A DNA stretch of 64,000 nt. Origin: Aeromicrobium sp. 9AM (GTDB lineage: Bacteria; Actinomycetota; Actinomycetes; Propionibacteriales; Nocardioidaceae). The notes under the pieces are model-generated. The model worked only from the letters and a program-made list of their open reading frames with translations, had not been told where the DNA came from and ran no database searches. The stretch spans positions 434,001 to 498,000 of the forward strand of contig NZ_LR733304.1 in assembly GCF_902506105.1 (NCBI RefSeq), given 5' to 3'. Position 1 is the first letter of the stretch; every line of letters begins with the position of its first letter. The position numbers and the translations under genes are program-made. Shown here one piece after another: positions 8,282-16,083 of this stretch.

Positions 8282-8299
8282 GTATGCTAAAATGAATAC
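8282..8299. promoter_or_regulatory. AT-rich operator-like site C in a divergent promoter
   Basis: GTATGCTAAAATGAATAC has imperfect dyad symmetry (GTAT...ATAC). It matches site D upstream of the luciferase-like gene at 12 of 18 bases, including the identical left eight bases GTATGCTA. It lies midway between the divergent CoA-transferase and DUF35 starts, so one regulator could control both operons. Confidence 0.55.
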
Positions 8300-8327
8300 A
8301 CTTGTCAATCCACGTCAGGACCTGCCG

Positions 8328-8732
8328 ATGAGCGACGACCTTCCGGGCTCTCCTGCCACCGCGCCAGACGGCCTGACCGCCCCGCACGCCGTCTACGAGG
8401 CGTGCCTCGAGCGCGGGGTACTGGCGTTCCAGGCGTGCGCTCGCTGCTCCGCCGCGATCTTCCCGCCCCGCGGACGCTGCTCGCAGTGTGGTGCTGATGC
8501 CTTGACCTGGCGCGCGTCCGCGGGCCGAGCGACGGTGTACTCGACGACTGTCCTGACGCCGCGCGACCGCGCTGCCCATGCGGTGGTGCTCGTCAACCTG
8601 GACGAGGGCTATCGCATGATGTCCCGCATCGACGACTCCGAGGTCGCGATCGACGAGCGCGTCACCGTGGAGATCGCGCAGGTCGACGGCCGGGCGCTGC
8701 CCTTGTTCGTCAGGAACGGGGGAGACCGATGA
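8328..8732 (+). CDS. Zinc-ribbon OB-fold protein (DUF35 type), partner of the next thiolase-fold protein
   Basis: A 134-residue protein with an N-terminal rubredoxin-like zinc ribbon (CARC...CSQC, residues about 37-55) and a C-terminal OB-fold. DUF35 proteins bind acyl-CoA chains and dock on thiolase-superfamily enzymes; in sterol side-chain degradation the DUF35 part of ChsH2 is needed by the aldolase Ltp2. The ATG at 8328 has AGGA seven bases upstream. The stop overlaps the next gene's ATG by four bases, as expected for two subunits of one complex. Confidence 0.9.
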   Translation: MSDDLPGSPATAPDGLTAPHAVYEACLERGVLAFQACARCSAAIFPPRGRCSQCGADALTWRASAGRATVYSTTVLTPRDRAAHAVVLVNLDEGYRMMSRIDDSEVAIDERVTVEIAQVDGRALPLFVRNGGDR

Positions 8733-9895
8733 CCGACGAGCGCGCGCTGCGCGGACGGGTCGCCATCGTCGGGGTGGCCGAGTCCGACCTGGGCGAGGTC
8801 GGACCGGGTGTGACCGCCCTGGACCTGGCCGAGCAGGCATCCGGTCGTGCCCTCGACGACGCAGGGCTGACGATCGCCGACGTCGACGCGGTCTTCTCGC
8901 ACTCCGCCTTCTACGCCATGCCGACCGTCACGCTGGCCGAGCGGCTCGGCGTCCGGCCTCGCTACACCGATAGCACCGCGATCGGCGGCAGCTCCTTCCT
9001 GGCCCACCTGCGCCACGCCGCGGCCGCCATTGACGCCGGCCTGTGCGAGGTGGCGCTTATTGCCTACGGCAGCAATCAACGCTCGGCCGCCGGCGGCCTG
9101 GTGCCGTCGGCACAGAACCACATCCCCTCGTACGAGACTCCGTTCGGCGCCCGTCTGCCGGTATCGGCCTACGCGCTCGCGGCCGCCCGGCACATGCACC
9201 AGTTCGGCACGACACGCGAGCACCTGGCCGAGGTTGCCGTGGCGGCGCGTCGATGGGCGCAGCTCAACCCGGCGGCGTTCGAGCAGAGCGACCTCACGAT
9301 CGACGACGTGCTCGGCTCGCGGATGGTCAGCTCGCCGCTCACGGTGCGCGACTGCTGCTTGGTCACCGACGGCGGGGGCGCCGTGGTCGTCACGTCGGCC
9401 GATCGGGCCCGCGACCTCCCTCGCCCCCCGGTCTTCTACCTCGGCGGGGCCGAGGCGCACTGGCACACCAGCATCTCCCAAATGGACGACCTGACCATGA
9501 CGGCAGCCTCGGAGACCGGCGCGCGCGCGTTCGACCTCGCTGGCTTGAGACCGACCGACGTCGATGTTGTCGAGCTGTACGACGCCTTCACCATCAACAC
9601 GTTGCTGTTCCTCGAGGATCTCGGCTTCTGCGCCAAGGGCGAGGCCGGCGACTTCGTGACCGGCGGAGCGATCGCCCCCGGAGGACGTCTTCCGGTCAAC
9701 ACCAACGGTGGCGGGCTGTCCTACTGCCATCCCGGGATGTACGGCATCTTCACGCTGATCGAGTCGACTCGTCAGCTGCGGGGCGAGGCCGGCGATCGGC
9801 AGGTGTCCGACGTCCACGTGGCGCTCGCGCATGGCAACGGCGGCATGCTGTCCAGTCAGGTCACGGTGCTCCTCGGCGACGACTCGACGCTGTGA
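8729..9895 (+). CDS. Thiolase-superfamily protein without catalytic Cys (Ltp/SCP-x type; possible retro-aldolase)
   Basis: A 388-residue protein of the lipid-transfer-protein/SCP-x thiolase branch. The fold markers are clear (AIVGVAESD, ELYDAFTINTLLFLEDLGFC, NTNGGGLSYCHPG). Where thiolases carry the nucleophilic Cys, the sequence reads STAIGGSSFLAHL (about 82-94), without Cys. The C-terminal CxG motif is also replaced, by HGNGGMLSS. Ltp2, a steroid side-chain aldolase working with a DUF35 partner, has the same kind of altered site. A retro-aldol C-C cleavage is therefore a better guess than thiolysis. It is coupled to the DUF35 gene and followed by a GntR gene. Confidence 0.88.
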   Translation: MTDERALRGRVAIVGVAESDLGEVGPGVTALDLAEQASGRALDDAGLTIADVDAVFSHSAFYAMPTVTLAERLGVRPRYTDSTAIGGSSFLAHLRHAAAAIDAGLCEVALIAYGSNQRSAAGGLVPSAQNHIPSYETPFGARLPVSAYALAAARHMHQFGTTREHLAEVAVAARRWAQLNPAAFEQSDLTIDDVLGSRMVSSPLTVRDCCLVTDGGGAVVVTSADRARDLPRPPVFYLGGAEAHWHTSISQMDDLTMTAASETGARAFDLAGLRPTDVDVVELYDAFTINTLLFLEDLGFCAKGEAGDFVTGGAIAPGGRLPVNTNGGGLSYCHPGMYGIFTLIESTRQLRGEAGDRQVSDVHVALAHGNGGMLSSQVTVLLGDDSTL

Positions 9896-9908
9896 GTAGG
9901 TTGGCGCG

Positions 9909-10553
9909 ATGACCCGTGAGGCGGACACCGTGGCCACGTGCCTGGCCAGGATGCGTCAGCTCGTCCTGACCGGAGAGCTGCTTCCGGGGGAGAAGCTCAA
10001 CCAGGCCGAGCTTGCTGCCCGGCTCGGCGTCAGTCGTGTCCCCGTCCGTGAAGCTCTCGCGTCGCTGCGGGCAGAGGGCCTGGTCGAGGCTCGTCCCAAC
10101 ACCGGCTACACAGTCGTGCGTCCGACCCTCGAGGACCTGTCGGAGATCTATCTGATGCGCGAGCTGCTCGAGGACGCCCTGCTCGCGACCGTCGACCTCG
10201 AGCTGATCGACGTCGACGTCCTGAATGCCCTCAACGAGCGGCTGTCGGCGCTCGACCCGGTGACGCAGTTCGCGGAGTACCGGTCGGTCAACGAGGCCTT
10301 CCACTTCGCGATCTTCGACGCGTCGCCCCAGCGCATGGTTCGGCGTCAGGTGAACCAGCTGTGGGTGCTGTCGGACTTCTACCGCTCGATGTACGTGCGC
10401 ACCGACTCGGCGCATCGAAGGGTCGTCGATGACCACGTGCGGATGACCGCGGCGATCGGCGCCCGCGACCGTGAGGCGCTGGTGCGGCTGAGCGACGAGC
10501 ACCGCGACGCGACTCGCGCCTGGCTCGGACAGCTGCTGACACGTCGCTCCTGA
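9909..10553 (+). CDS. GntR family transcriptional regulator (FCD type)
   Basis: A 214-residue GntR regulator with an N-terminal winged helix (LLPGEKLNQAELAARLGVSRVPVREALASLRAEGLV, residues about 22-57) and a C-terminal FCD helical domain (NEAFHFAIFD, DDHVRMTAAI, DEHRDAT). It begins 13 bases after the thiolase-fold gene, so it is likely co-transcribed with the DUF35 operon and may control it through site C. Its effector is unknown. It is clearly different in sequence from the GntR at 2520. Confidence 0.9.
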   Translation: MTREADTVATCLARMRQLVLTGELLPGEKLNQAELAARLGVSRVPVREALASLRAEGLVEARPNTGYTVVRPTLEDLSEIYLMRELLEDALLATVDLELIDVDVLNALNERLSALDPVTQFAEYRSVNEAFHFAIFDASPQRMVRRQVNQLWVLSDFYRSMYVRTDSAHRRVVDDHVRMTAAIGARDREALVRLSDEHRDATRAWLGQLLTRRS

Positions 10554-10587
10554 GTGGCGGCGCTGCCAGCGGGCAATCGACCAACGG

Positions 10588-10780
10588 TCAGCGACGATCG
10601 ATCGCCTCGATGACCTCCTGAGAAGTGGTGCTCGTCGCCAAGGCCGGTAGGACGTGGCGGAAGGCGTTCTGGTGCGTGCATCGCGGTCTCGTGCTCGAGG
10701 TCGATCAGGCCGTTCTGGCACTCCGATATCACGAGGGCGGGCGCCCGGCCAGGACCCAGCTGGCGGTCGAGGTCGGTCAA
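10588..10780 (-). pseudogene. Isochorismatase-family relic with large internal deletion
   Basis: A TTG at 10780 overlaps the stop of the upstream SnoaL-like gene (TTGA) and starts LTDLDRQLG, followed by PALVISECQNGLIDLEHETA. This is the N-terminus of cysteine-hydrolase/isochorismatase proteins (V.ECQNG.I). After about 40 residues a shift of frame leads to QNAFRHVLPALATSTTSQEV and then IEAIDRR and a stop, which looks like the usual C-terminus of the same family. About 140 central residues, including the catalytic Lys and Cys region, are absent. I read this as an internally deleted and frameshifted remnant. Confidence 0.72.
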
Positions 10781-11253
10781 GCGCCGGTGTCCCCGTCCCG
10801 TGCGGCCTCGTGGCGATCCATCCAGCCGCCGGGGCTGTATCCCTCGAGCTGGAGCCGACGGTGGTGGATCGTCCACGACTCGCCGTCGTGCCGGAGGATG
10901 TCCCGGTAGCGGCCCCAGTTGTCTGGGCCGGTATCGGTGATCGCGAAGAAGTAGCTGGTGGCGCGGGCGTCGGCGGGGCCGTCCAGCTCGATGTGGATGC
11001 TCGACAGGTGGTGCCGCATGTATGGCTTGTCCATGAGAGCGCGGGCGCTGCTTCCCACGCGCTCGAAGAAGGAACGGATCTCGTCGCGACCGTGGCACGC
11101 GGGATTGTTCGTCGCCTCCAAGACGGCGTCGGGCGCGAACAGCTCGAGGATGCGATCGGTACGCCCTGTGTCGGCGCACTGCGCGTACTCGACGAGCAGC
11201 GCTCGAATCTGATCGGTGGCGATGAGTGTGGCGATGGCGCTGATGTCGGTCAT
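10777..11253 (-). CDS. SnoaL-like / NTF2-fold protein
   Basis: A 158-residue member of the SnoaL-like/NTF2 superfamily, small alpha+beta barrels found as dehydratases, isomerases, cyclases or ring-hydroxylating small subunits. The N-terminus (IRALLVEYAQCADTGRTDRILELFAPDAVLE) and the HHLSSIHIELDG strand segment are typical; a conserved Asp and His are placed as in bile-acid dehydratase and scytalone dehydratase relatives. It starts 82 bases from the divergent luciferase-like gene with site D between them. The isochorismatase relic follows directly. Exact reaction is unknown. Confidence 0.85.
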   Translation of the reverse strand: MTDISAIATLIATDQIRALLVEYAQCADTGRTDRILELFAPDAVLEATNNPACHGRDEIRSFFERVGSSARALMDKPYMRHHLSSIHIELDGPADARATSYFFAITDTGPDNWGRYRDILRHDGESWTIHHRRLQLEGYSPGGWMDRHEAARDGDTGA

Positions 11254-11287
11254 GGCGGTCCTCGAGTCGTGGACAGGGTTTCGTCAA

Positions 11288-11305
11288 GTATGCTATTTAT
11301 GATAC
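11288..11305. promoter_or_regulatory. AT-rich palindromic operator-like site D in a divergent promoter
   Basis: GTATGCTATTTATGATAC has perfect symmetry at GTAT-NN-TA-NN-TA-NN-ATAC. It shares GTATGCTA with site C, and its reverse strand carries ATCATAAATA, also found in site E. It lies between the divergent SnoaL-like and luciferase-like genes. Confidence 0.6.
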
Positions 11306-11335
11306 TACTTTTACTCATCATCAGGGAGTCTTCTC

Positions 11336-12193
11336 ATGCACGTCGGTCTCATGATGTTCTCGACCGATCAGACCGTGGCGCCGGCACCGCTGGCGCGCAT
11401 GATCGCGGAACGCGGTTTCGAGGCGATGTTCCTGCCCGAGCACAGTCACATCCCGGTCACCCGGAGCACGCCGTATCCGCTGGGTGGCGACCTGCCGCCG
11501 GAGTACTACCGGACGATCGACATGTTCGTCGGCCTCGCCGCCGCCACCACGGCCGAGCCCGGCCTGACGATCGGCACTGGCATCACCGTCGTGCCGCAAC
11601 ACGACCCGATCTACCTGGCCAAGCAGGTCGCCAGTGTCGACCAGCTGTCCGGCGGCAAGCTGATCTTCGGCGTCGGCTACGGCTGGAACCAGGACGAGAT
11701 CGAGGACCACGGCGTGCCGTACAAGAAGCGCCGCACGGTGACCCGCGAGAAGATGCTTGCGATGCGCGAGCTGTGGACCCAAGAGGTCGCCTCGTTCCAC
11801 GGCGACTACGTCGACTTCGCGCCCACCTACCAATGGCCCAAGCCGGTCCAGGCCGGTGGACCGCCGGTCGTCATCGGCGGCCTGGCCGGACCGAAGCTGT
11901 TCGAGCACATCGCCGAGTACGCCCACGGCTGGGCACCCATCGGGACGCGCACGATCATCGAGGGCCTGCCCGCCCTGCAGAGGGCCTTCGAGGACGCCGG
12001 TCGCGATCCGGCCACGATCCGCCTGCACGCCTTCGATCCGCGTAGTGACGCGAGCCTGGTCGAGCGCTACGCGAGCCTCGGCGTCGAACGGCTCATCATC
12101 ACGGTGCCCCCGACCGGACGTGACGACCTCGCTCGGAAGCTGGACGCGATGATGCCGCTGAACGACCTAGTGCGGGGGGAAGAGCGCGGATGA
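11336..12193 (+). CDS. LLM class flavin/F420-dependent oxidoreductase
   Basis: A 285-residue TIM-barrel protein of the luciferase-like family, most like the F420-dependent branch. Markers are FEAMFLPEHSHIP near residue 28, TGITVVPQHDPIYLAKQVASVDQLS at about 80-105 and FGVGYGWNQDEIEDHG at about 112. Members use reduced F420 or FMN for hydride transfer or monooxygenation of pathway intermediates. AGGGAG lies seven to eight bases before the ATG. Its stop overlaps the next ATG by four bases, so it leads the operon with the second thiolase-fold/DUF35 pair and a CoA ligase. The cofactor is inferred from family resemblance. Confidence 0.9.
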   Translation: MHVGLMMFSTDQTVAPAPLARMIAERGFEAMFLPEHSHIPVTRSTPYPLGGDLPPEYYRTIDMFVGLAAATTAEPGLTIGTGITVVPQHDPIYLAKQVASVDQLSGGKLIFGVGYGWNQDEIEDHGVPYKKRRTVTREKMLAMRELWTQEVASFHGDYVDFAPTYQWPKPVQAGGPPVVIGGLAGPKLFEHIAEYAHGWAPIGTRTIIEGLPALQRAFEDAGRDPATIRLHAFDPRSDASLVERYASLGVERLIITVPPTGRDDLARKLDAMMPLNDLVRGEERG

Positions 12194-13356
12194 GCTTGAA
12201 CGGATCAGCGGTGATCGTCGGTGCCTATGAGCACCCGGGACGCCGGCTCCCCGGGCACACGCTCGCCGGTGTGCACCGGGACGTCGTCGCAGGTGCGCTG
12301 GCCGACGCGGGACTGTCGATCACCGACGTCGACGGGTTCTTCACCGATTCCAGCGCCCCGGGCTTCGGCGTCATCGACCTGGTGCAGCACCTGGGCATGC
12401 AGTGCACCTATACGGAGTCCTCCGAGATGGGCGGCGCGAGCTATGTCGCCTACGTCGGCCACGCGGCCGCCGCGATTGCGGCTGGCAAGTGCCGCGTGGC
12501 TGTCATCTCGCTGGCCGGCCTGCCGGCGCAGAGGCAGCGGGTGTCGCCTCCTGACACCCCGCCGCCGGCGGCGGCGTACCAGGTGAACGGCTACTCCGGT
12601 GGATACGGCCCGGTCGCCGACTATGCGGTGCTGGCCCGGCGGCACATGCACGAGTTCGGCACGACGTCCGAACAGCTGGCCTGGGTCAAGGTGGCCTCGT
12701 CGCGGCACGCTGCGCTCAATCCGCACGCTTTCTTGCGCGACGAGGTGACGGTCGACGACGTCCTCGGGTCATCGTTGATCGCCGATCCCCTCCACAAGCT
12801 CGATTGCTGCGTCGTCACGGACGGAGGCGGTGCTCTCGTCGTCGTCCATCCCGACGTGGCCCGCGAGCTCGGTCGCTCCGGGGCGACCCTGCGCGGTCAA
12901 GGAGAGAGTCACAAGGCCTCGCTGGCCGGCGACGTCGACCTGACCTACAGCGCCAACAGGCGCTCGGGCGAGCTCGCCTTCGCCGAGGCCGGCATCACCG
13001 CCGAGCAAGTCAGGTACGCCTCCTTGTACGACTCGTTCACGATCACAGTGCTCGTCGCGCTGGAGGATCTCGGCTTCTGCTCGCGCGGGACGGCCGGCTC
13101 CTTCGTCCAGGACGGTGGGCTGGTGAGCGGCACGGGGCGGCTGGCCGTCAACACCGACGGCGGCGGGCTGTCCAGCAACCACCCGGGCAATCGCGGCGGC
13201 ATGACCAAGGTCATCGAGGCCGTCCGGCAGCTTCGAGGCGAGGCTCACCCGGCACTGCAGGTCCCCGACCTCGAGTTCGCCGTCGCCTCCGGCACCGGAT
13301 TTCGCCTGTCCACCAACCATTACAGCTCGACGATCGTTCTGGAGCGCTTCGCGTGA
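12190..13356 (+). CDS. Thiolase-superfamily protein without catalytic Cys (second Ltp/SCP-x type)
   Basis: A 388-residue paralogue of the 8729-9895 product. It keeps the fold markers (AVIVGAYEHPGR, SLYDSFTITVLVALEDLGFC, NTDGGGLSSNHPG), but the nucleophile region reads SSEMGGASYVAYV (about 77-89), with no Cys. Unlike its paralogue it has SSNHPG rather than SYCHPG near the C-terminal active-site loop, so the two probably differ in substrate or chemistry. The gene overlaps both neighbours by four bases (ATGA, GTGA) and is followed by its DUF35 partner. Retro-aldolase or acyl-transfer activity is possible; thiolysis by the standard mechanism is not expected. Confidence 0.87.
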   Translation: MSLNGSAVIVGAYEHPGRRLPGHTLAGVHRDVVAGALADAGLSITDVDGFFTDSSAPGFGVIDLVQHLGMQCTYTESSEMGGASYVAYVGHAAAAIAAGKCRVAVISLAGLPAQRQRVSPPDTPPPAAAYQVNGYSGGYGPVADYAVLARRHMHEFGTTSEQLAWVKVASSRHAALNPHAFLRDEVTVDDVLGSSLIADPLHKLDCCVVTDGGGALVVVHPDVARELGRSGATLRGQGESHKASLAGDVDLTYSANRRSGELAFAEAGITAEQVRYASLYDSFTITVLVALEDLGFCSRGTAGSFVQDGGLVSGTGRLAVNTDGGGLSSNHPGNRGGMTKVIEAVRQLRGEAHPALQVPDLEFAVASGTGFRLSTNHYSSTIVLERFA

Positions 13357-13787
13357 CTCATCACTTCCCGGGTGGCCTGCCCACGCCTCGGCCTGTCATC
13401 GAGCCCGACGCCGAGCCCTGGTGGGATGCGGCCGGACGTGGTGAGCTCACCGTTCCGTACTGCGAGGCGTGCGGACGTCCGTTCTGGTATCCGCGCGGCT
13501 TCTGTCCGCGGTGCGGGTCCACCGGCGTCGTGTGGAGGCCCGCCACGGGCGAAGGCACGGTCTACAGCTACACGGTCGTGCGCCGTGCCGCCGAGCCCTG
13601 GGGGTCGCACACGCCTTTCGTGCTGGCGTACGTCACCCTCGACGAGGGCGTCACGGTGCAGACCAACATCGTCGACTGCTCGTCGGACGTCCTGGAGCCG
13701 GGGCTGCGCGTCCGCGCGGTCTTCGAGCGCGCCGACGACGCCGACCTGCCGGTTCTTCGCTTCACGCCGGTCGATCCGGTGCACTGA
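13353..13787 (+). CDS. Zinc-ribbon OB-fold protein (DUF35 type)
   Basis: A 144-residue DUF35 protein. The zinc ribbon CEAC...CPRC spans about residues 34-52 and is followed by the OB-fold (GEGTVYSYTVVRR, TPFVLAYVTLDEGV). The start is a GTG whose last bases overlap the upstream stop (GTGA). It is the predicted docking partner of the second thiolase-fold protein, repeating the DUF35/thiolase pairing at 8.3-9.9 kb but in the opposite gene order. Confidence 0.9.
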   Translation: MTHHFPGGLPTPRPVIEPDAEPWWDAAGRGELTVPYCEACGRPFWYPRGFCPRCGSTGVVWRPATGEGTVYSYTVVRRAAEPWGSHTPFVLAYVTLDEGVTVQTNIVDCSSDVLEPGLRVRAVFERADDADLPVLRFTPVDPVH

Positions 13788-13789
13788 GC

Positions 13790-15121
13790 ATGGTCGACGT
13801 GCTGGACGAGATCGAGACCTGGGCCCCCGCGCGGCTGCGTGAGCACGAGGAGCTGCTCCTACGCCGGCAGCTGCACCATGTGGGGTCCGGCTCGCGCTTC
13901 TACCGCGAGAAGCTGGCTGACGCCGGGGTCGACCTCGCCTCGATCGGCACGGTCGAGGACCTGCGACGGGTGCCCTTCACCGAGAAGGAGGAGCTGCGGC
14001 GCAGCCTGGCCGGCTTCCCCCCGTTGGGGAGCCATGTGGCGGTACCGGTGGCCGATCTTGCCTTGGTGCAGGCCACGTCGGGAACCAGCGGCACGCCGTC
14101 GTACTTCGGCCTGACCGAGCACGACCTGCGCGTCTGGGGCACGGCCGGTGCCCGCGCCTTCTACGCGGCCGGCGTGCGTCCGGGCGACCTCGTGCTGCAC
14201 GGGTGGGGCATGAGCAAGGGCTTCGCCGGTGGGGTTCCGGCGGTCAGGGTGCTCCAGCAGCTCGGCTGTGTCGTGATCCCGATCGGTGGCGAGGCCGGCG
14301 CCGAACGACTCCTCACGGTCGCAGCATCACTGTCCCCCGCGGTGTTCTGCACGGGTCCCAACTTCGCCCTGCACGCCGGTCGGATCGCCGAGGAGGTGCT
14401 GGGTCGTCCCGCGTCGGAACTGGGAGTCCAGCGCATCGTGGTGGGCGGCGAGCCCGGAGGAGGCGTGCCAGAGATCCGGTCGCAGATCGAGACGGTCTGG
14501 GGCGCCACGAGCTGCGAGACGCTGGGCAACTCCGACGTCGTTCCGATCGTCTTCGGCGAATGCCTCGAGCGCGACGGCATGCACTTCGTCGCGCAAGGGC
14601 TCGTTCACATCGAGCTGATCGACCCCGAGACGGGTGCCGACGTGCCGTTCGAGTCCGGTGCCAGTGGCGAGCTCGTGATGACGGCACTGGACCGCCAGGC
14701 TTCGCCGTTGATCCGTTTCCGTACGCGTGACCACCTCGAGGTGCTCGAGACGGAGTGCTCGTGCGGGCGAGTCGGACCCAAGGTTCGCTGCGTGGGGCGC
14801 ACCGACGACATGCTGATCGTGCGGGGTGTCAATGTCTGGCCCTCGGCTGTCCGCGAGATCGCGGTGGCGTTCCAGCCCCGGCTCACCGGAAACATGCGGG
14901 TCGTCGCCGACTTCGAGGGACACTCCACCGAGCATCGGTTGCGCGTACGGATGGAGCATGCCGCGCATCTGACGCCCATCGAGGTCGCGAACGTGGCTGC
15001 TGAGGTCGAGCGCCGAATCACCCAGGTGCTGGCCTTCCGGCCGCGCCTCGACCTCGTGCCGCCCGGTGTGCTGCCCGAGGCCGGTGTGAACAAGACCGCC
15101 TTGGTCGAGCGGCCCGCCTGA
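13790..15121 (+). CDS. Phenylacetate-CoA ligase-like acyl-CoA ligase
   Basis: A 443-residue adenylate-forming enzyme of the PaaK type, which makes acyl-CoA from an aromatic or cyclic acid, ATP and CoA. It shows the P-loop-like QATSGTSGTPSYFG (about residue 95), GGEPGGGVPEIR (about 220), an LIRFRTRDHLEVL segment (about 305), a CSCGR cluster and the C-terminal RTDDMLIVRGVNVWPSAVRE hinge. An expected Lys near the end is present in GVNKTALVERP. The ATG lies two bases after the DUF35 stop. It is the last gene of the luciferase-like/thiolase operon and a candidate for activation of the imported substrate or a degradation product. Confidence 0.9.
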   Translation: MVDVLDEIETWAPARLREHEELLLRRQLHHVGSGSRFYREKLADAGVDLASIGTVEDLRRVPFTEKEELRRSLAGFPPLGSHVAVPVADLALVQATSGTSGTPSYFGLTEHDLRVWGTAGARAFYAAGVRPGDLVLHGWGMSKGFAGGVPAVRVLQQLGCVVIPIGGEAGAERLLTVAASLSPAVFCTGPNFALHAGRIAEEVLGRPASELGVQRIVVGGEPGGGVPEIRSQIETVWGATSCETLGNSDVVPIVFGECLERDGMHFVAQGLVHIELIDPETGADVPFESGASGELVMTALDRQASPLIRFRTRDHLEVLETECSCGRVGPKVRCVGRTDDMLIVRGVNVWPSAVREIAVAFQPRLTGNMRVVADFEGHSTEHRLRVRMEHAAHLTPIEVANVAAEVERRITQVLAFRPRLDLVPPGVLPEAGVNKTALVERPA

Positions 15122-15192
15122 CGGCGGAACCGGCCGTTCCTCCTCGCCCCGCCGGGCGTCGGTGAAAACACTCCGGCGAACCGCTCGATTAA

Positions 15193-15216
15193 TGATCATA
15201 AATATGATAATAATGA
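15193..15216. promoter_or_regulatory. AT-rich operator-like site E upstream of the importer operon
   Basis: ATCATAAATATGAT (15195-15208) is an inverted repeat of two six-base arms. It is followed by ATAATAATGA (15207-15216), which is identical to the reverse complement of part of site F. The first part matches site B at 15 of 18 positions. The block also offers ATG triplets in frame with LivF, but the strong GGAGGAGG site lies further downstream. Confidence 0.58.
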
Positions 15217-15272
15217 GTCGAGACGTGACCTGGGTAACAGCGCCCGGCCGTGAAATGGAGGAGGAGCGCCAG

Positions 15273-16031
15273 ATGACGCAGTCGGGAACCAGGCAAGCGG
15301 ACGCTCTCACCGACGCGGTCGAGGCCCCTTCGCTGGACATCGTCTCGGTGACAGCGGGCTATGGTGCGCACACGGTGTTGCGCGACGTGTCACTGCGAGC
15401 CGGCGCCTCGGAGGTCATCAGCCTCCTCGGCCACAACGGTGCCGGGAAGTCGACTCTGCTGCGCGCCGTCGCCGGGGTGCTCGAGATCGAGAAGGGCGAC
15501 GTGCTCTTCGGTGGACAGAGCCAGCTCGGGATGGGGTCGGCAGCGATCGCCCAGTCGGGTGTCGCGCTCGTCCCGCAGGGTCGAGGCGTGTTCCCGACGC
15601 TCAGCATCGGTGAGAACCTGCAGCTGGGTGCCGGTGTCGCACGCAACGTCACCGACCGGACGCGCGTGACCCTCGATTTCGTGCTCGACCTGTTCCCCGC
15701 GCTGGCCCACCGCCTCCACGAGGACGCAGGCACCCTGTCAGGTGGGCAGCAGCAGATGGTCGCGATCGGCACCGCGCTGATGGCCAGCCCCCGCTTCCTG
15801 CTGTTGGACGAGCCGTCCACCGGCCTGGCGCCGGTGCTCGTCCAGACCATGCTCGACCAGATCCGATCGGTGCACCAGGAGCTGGGCATCGGCGTCCTGA
15901 TCGTCGAGCAGAACATCCACGAGGCGCTGCGGGTGTCCGACCGCGCCTACGTATTGAGACTCGGGGAGATCGTACGGGAAGGTCCCGCTGCGACGCTCTT
16001 GGACGATCCCGACATCTGGGGTTTGTTCTGA
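15273..16031 (+). CDS. Branched-chain-type ABC transporter ATP-binding protein (LivF-like)
   Basis: A 252-residue ABC ATPase of the LivF subgroup. Walker A is GHNGAGKS (53-60), the signature LSGGQQ (155-160), and Walker B FLLLDEP (175-181), followed by the LivF-typical STGLAPVLV. The ATG at 15273 is preferred because GGAGGAGGAG sits six bases upstream, although in-frame ATGs exist back to 15162 within the AT-rich operator. It heads an operon with a lipoprotein binding protein, LivH and a fused LivM-LivG. The subunit set is complete, so the operon encodes a full importer for an amphipathic acid or similar compound. Confidence 0.93.
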   Translation: MTQSGTRQADALTDAVEAPSLDIVSVTAGYGAHTVLRDVSLRAGASEVISLLGHNGAGKSTLLRAVAGVLEIEKGDVLFGGQSQLGMGSAAIAQSGVALVPQGRGVFPTLSIGENLQLGAGVARNVTDRTRVTLDFVLDLFPALAHRLHEDAGTLSGGQQQMVAIGTALMASPRFLLLDEPSTGLAPVLVQTMLDQIRSVHQELGIGVLIVEQNIHEALRVSDRAYVLRLGEIVREGPAATLLDDPDIWGLF

Positions 16032-16083
16032 GCACCAAGGCGGCGTGTCCGTCAGTCAGCATCACACGAGACAAGGAAGAAAT

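Noticed and set aside
12190-13356. Annotating the DUF35-linked thiolase-fold proteins as acetyl-CoA acetyltransferases
   Set aside because: The nucleophilic Cys is absent from both; only the 25876-27039 protein has the full thiolase triad.
15162-15272. Longer N-terminus for LivF from upstream ATGs
   Set aside because: The extension would be encoded by the AT-rich operator and lacks homology; the GGAGGAGG site fits the ATG at 15273.
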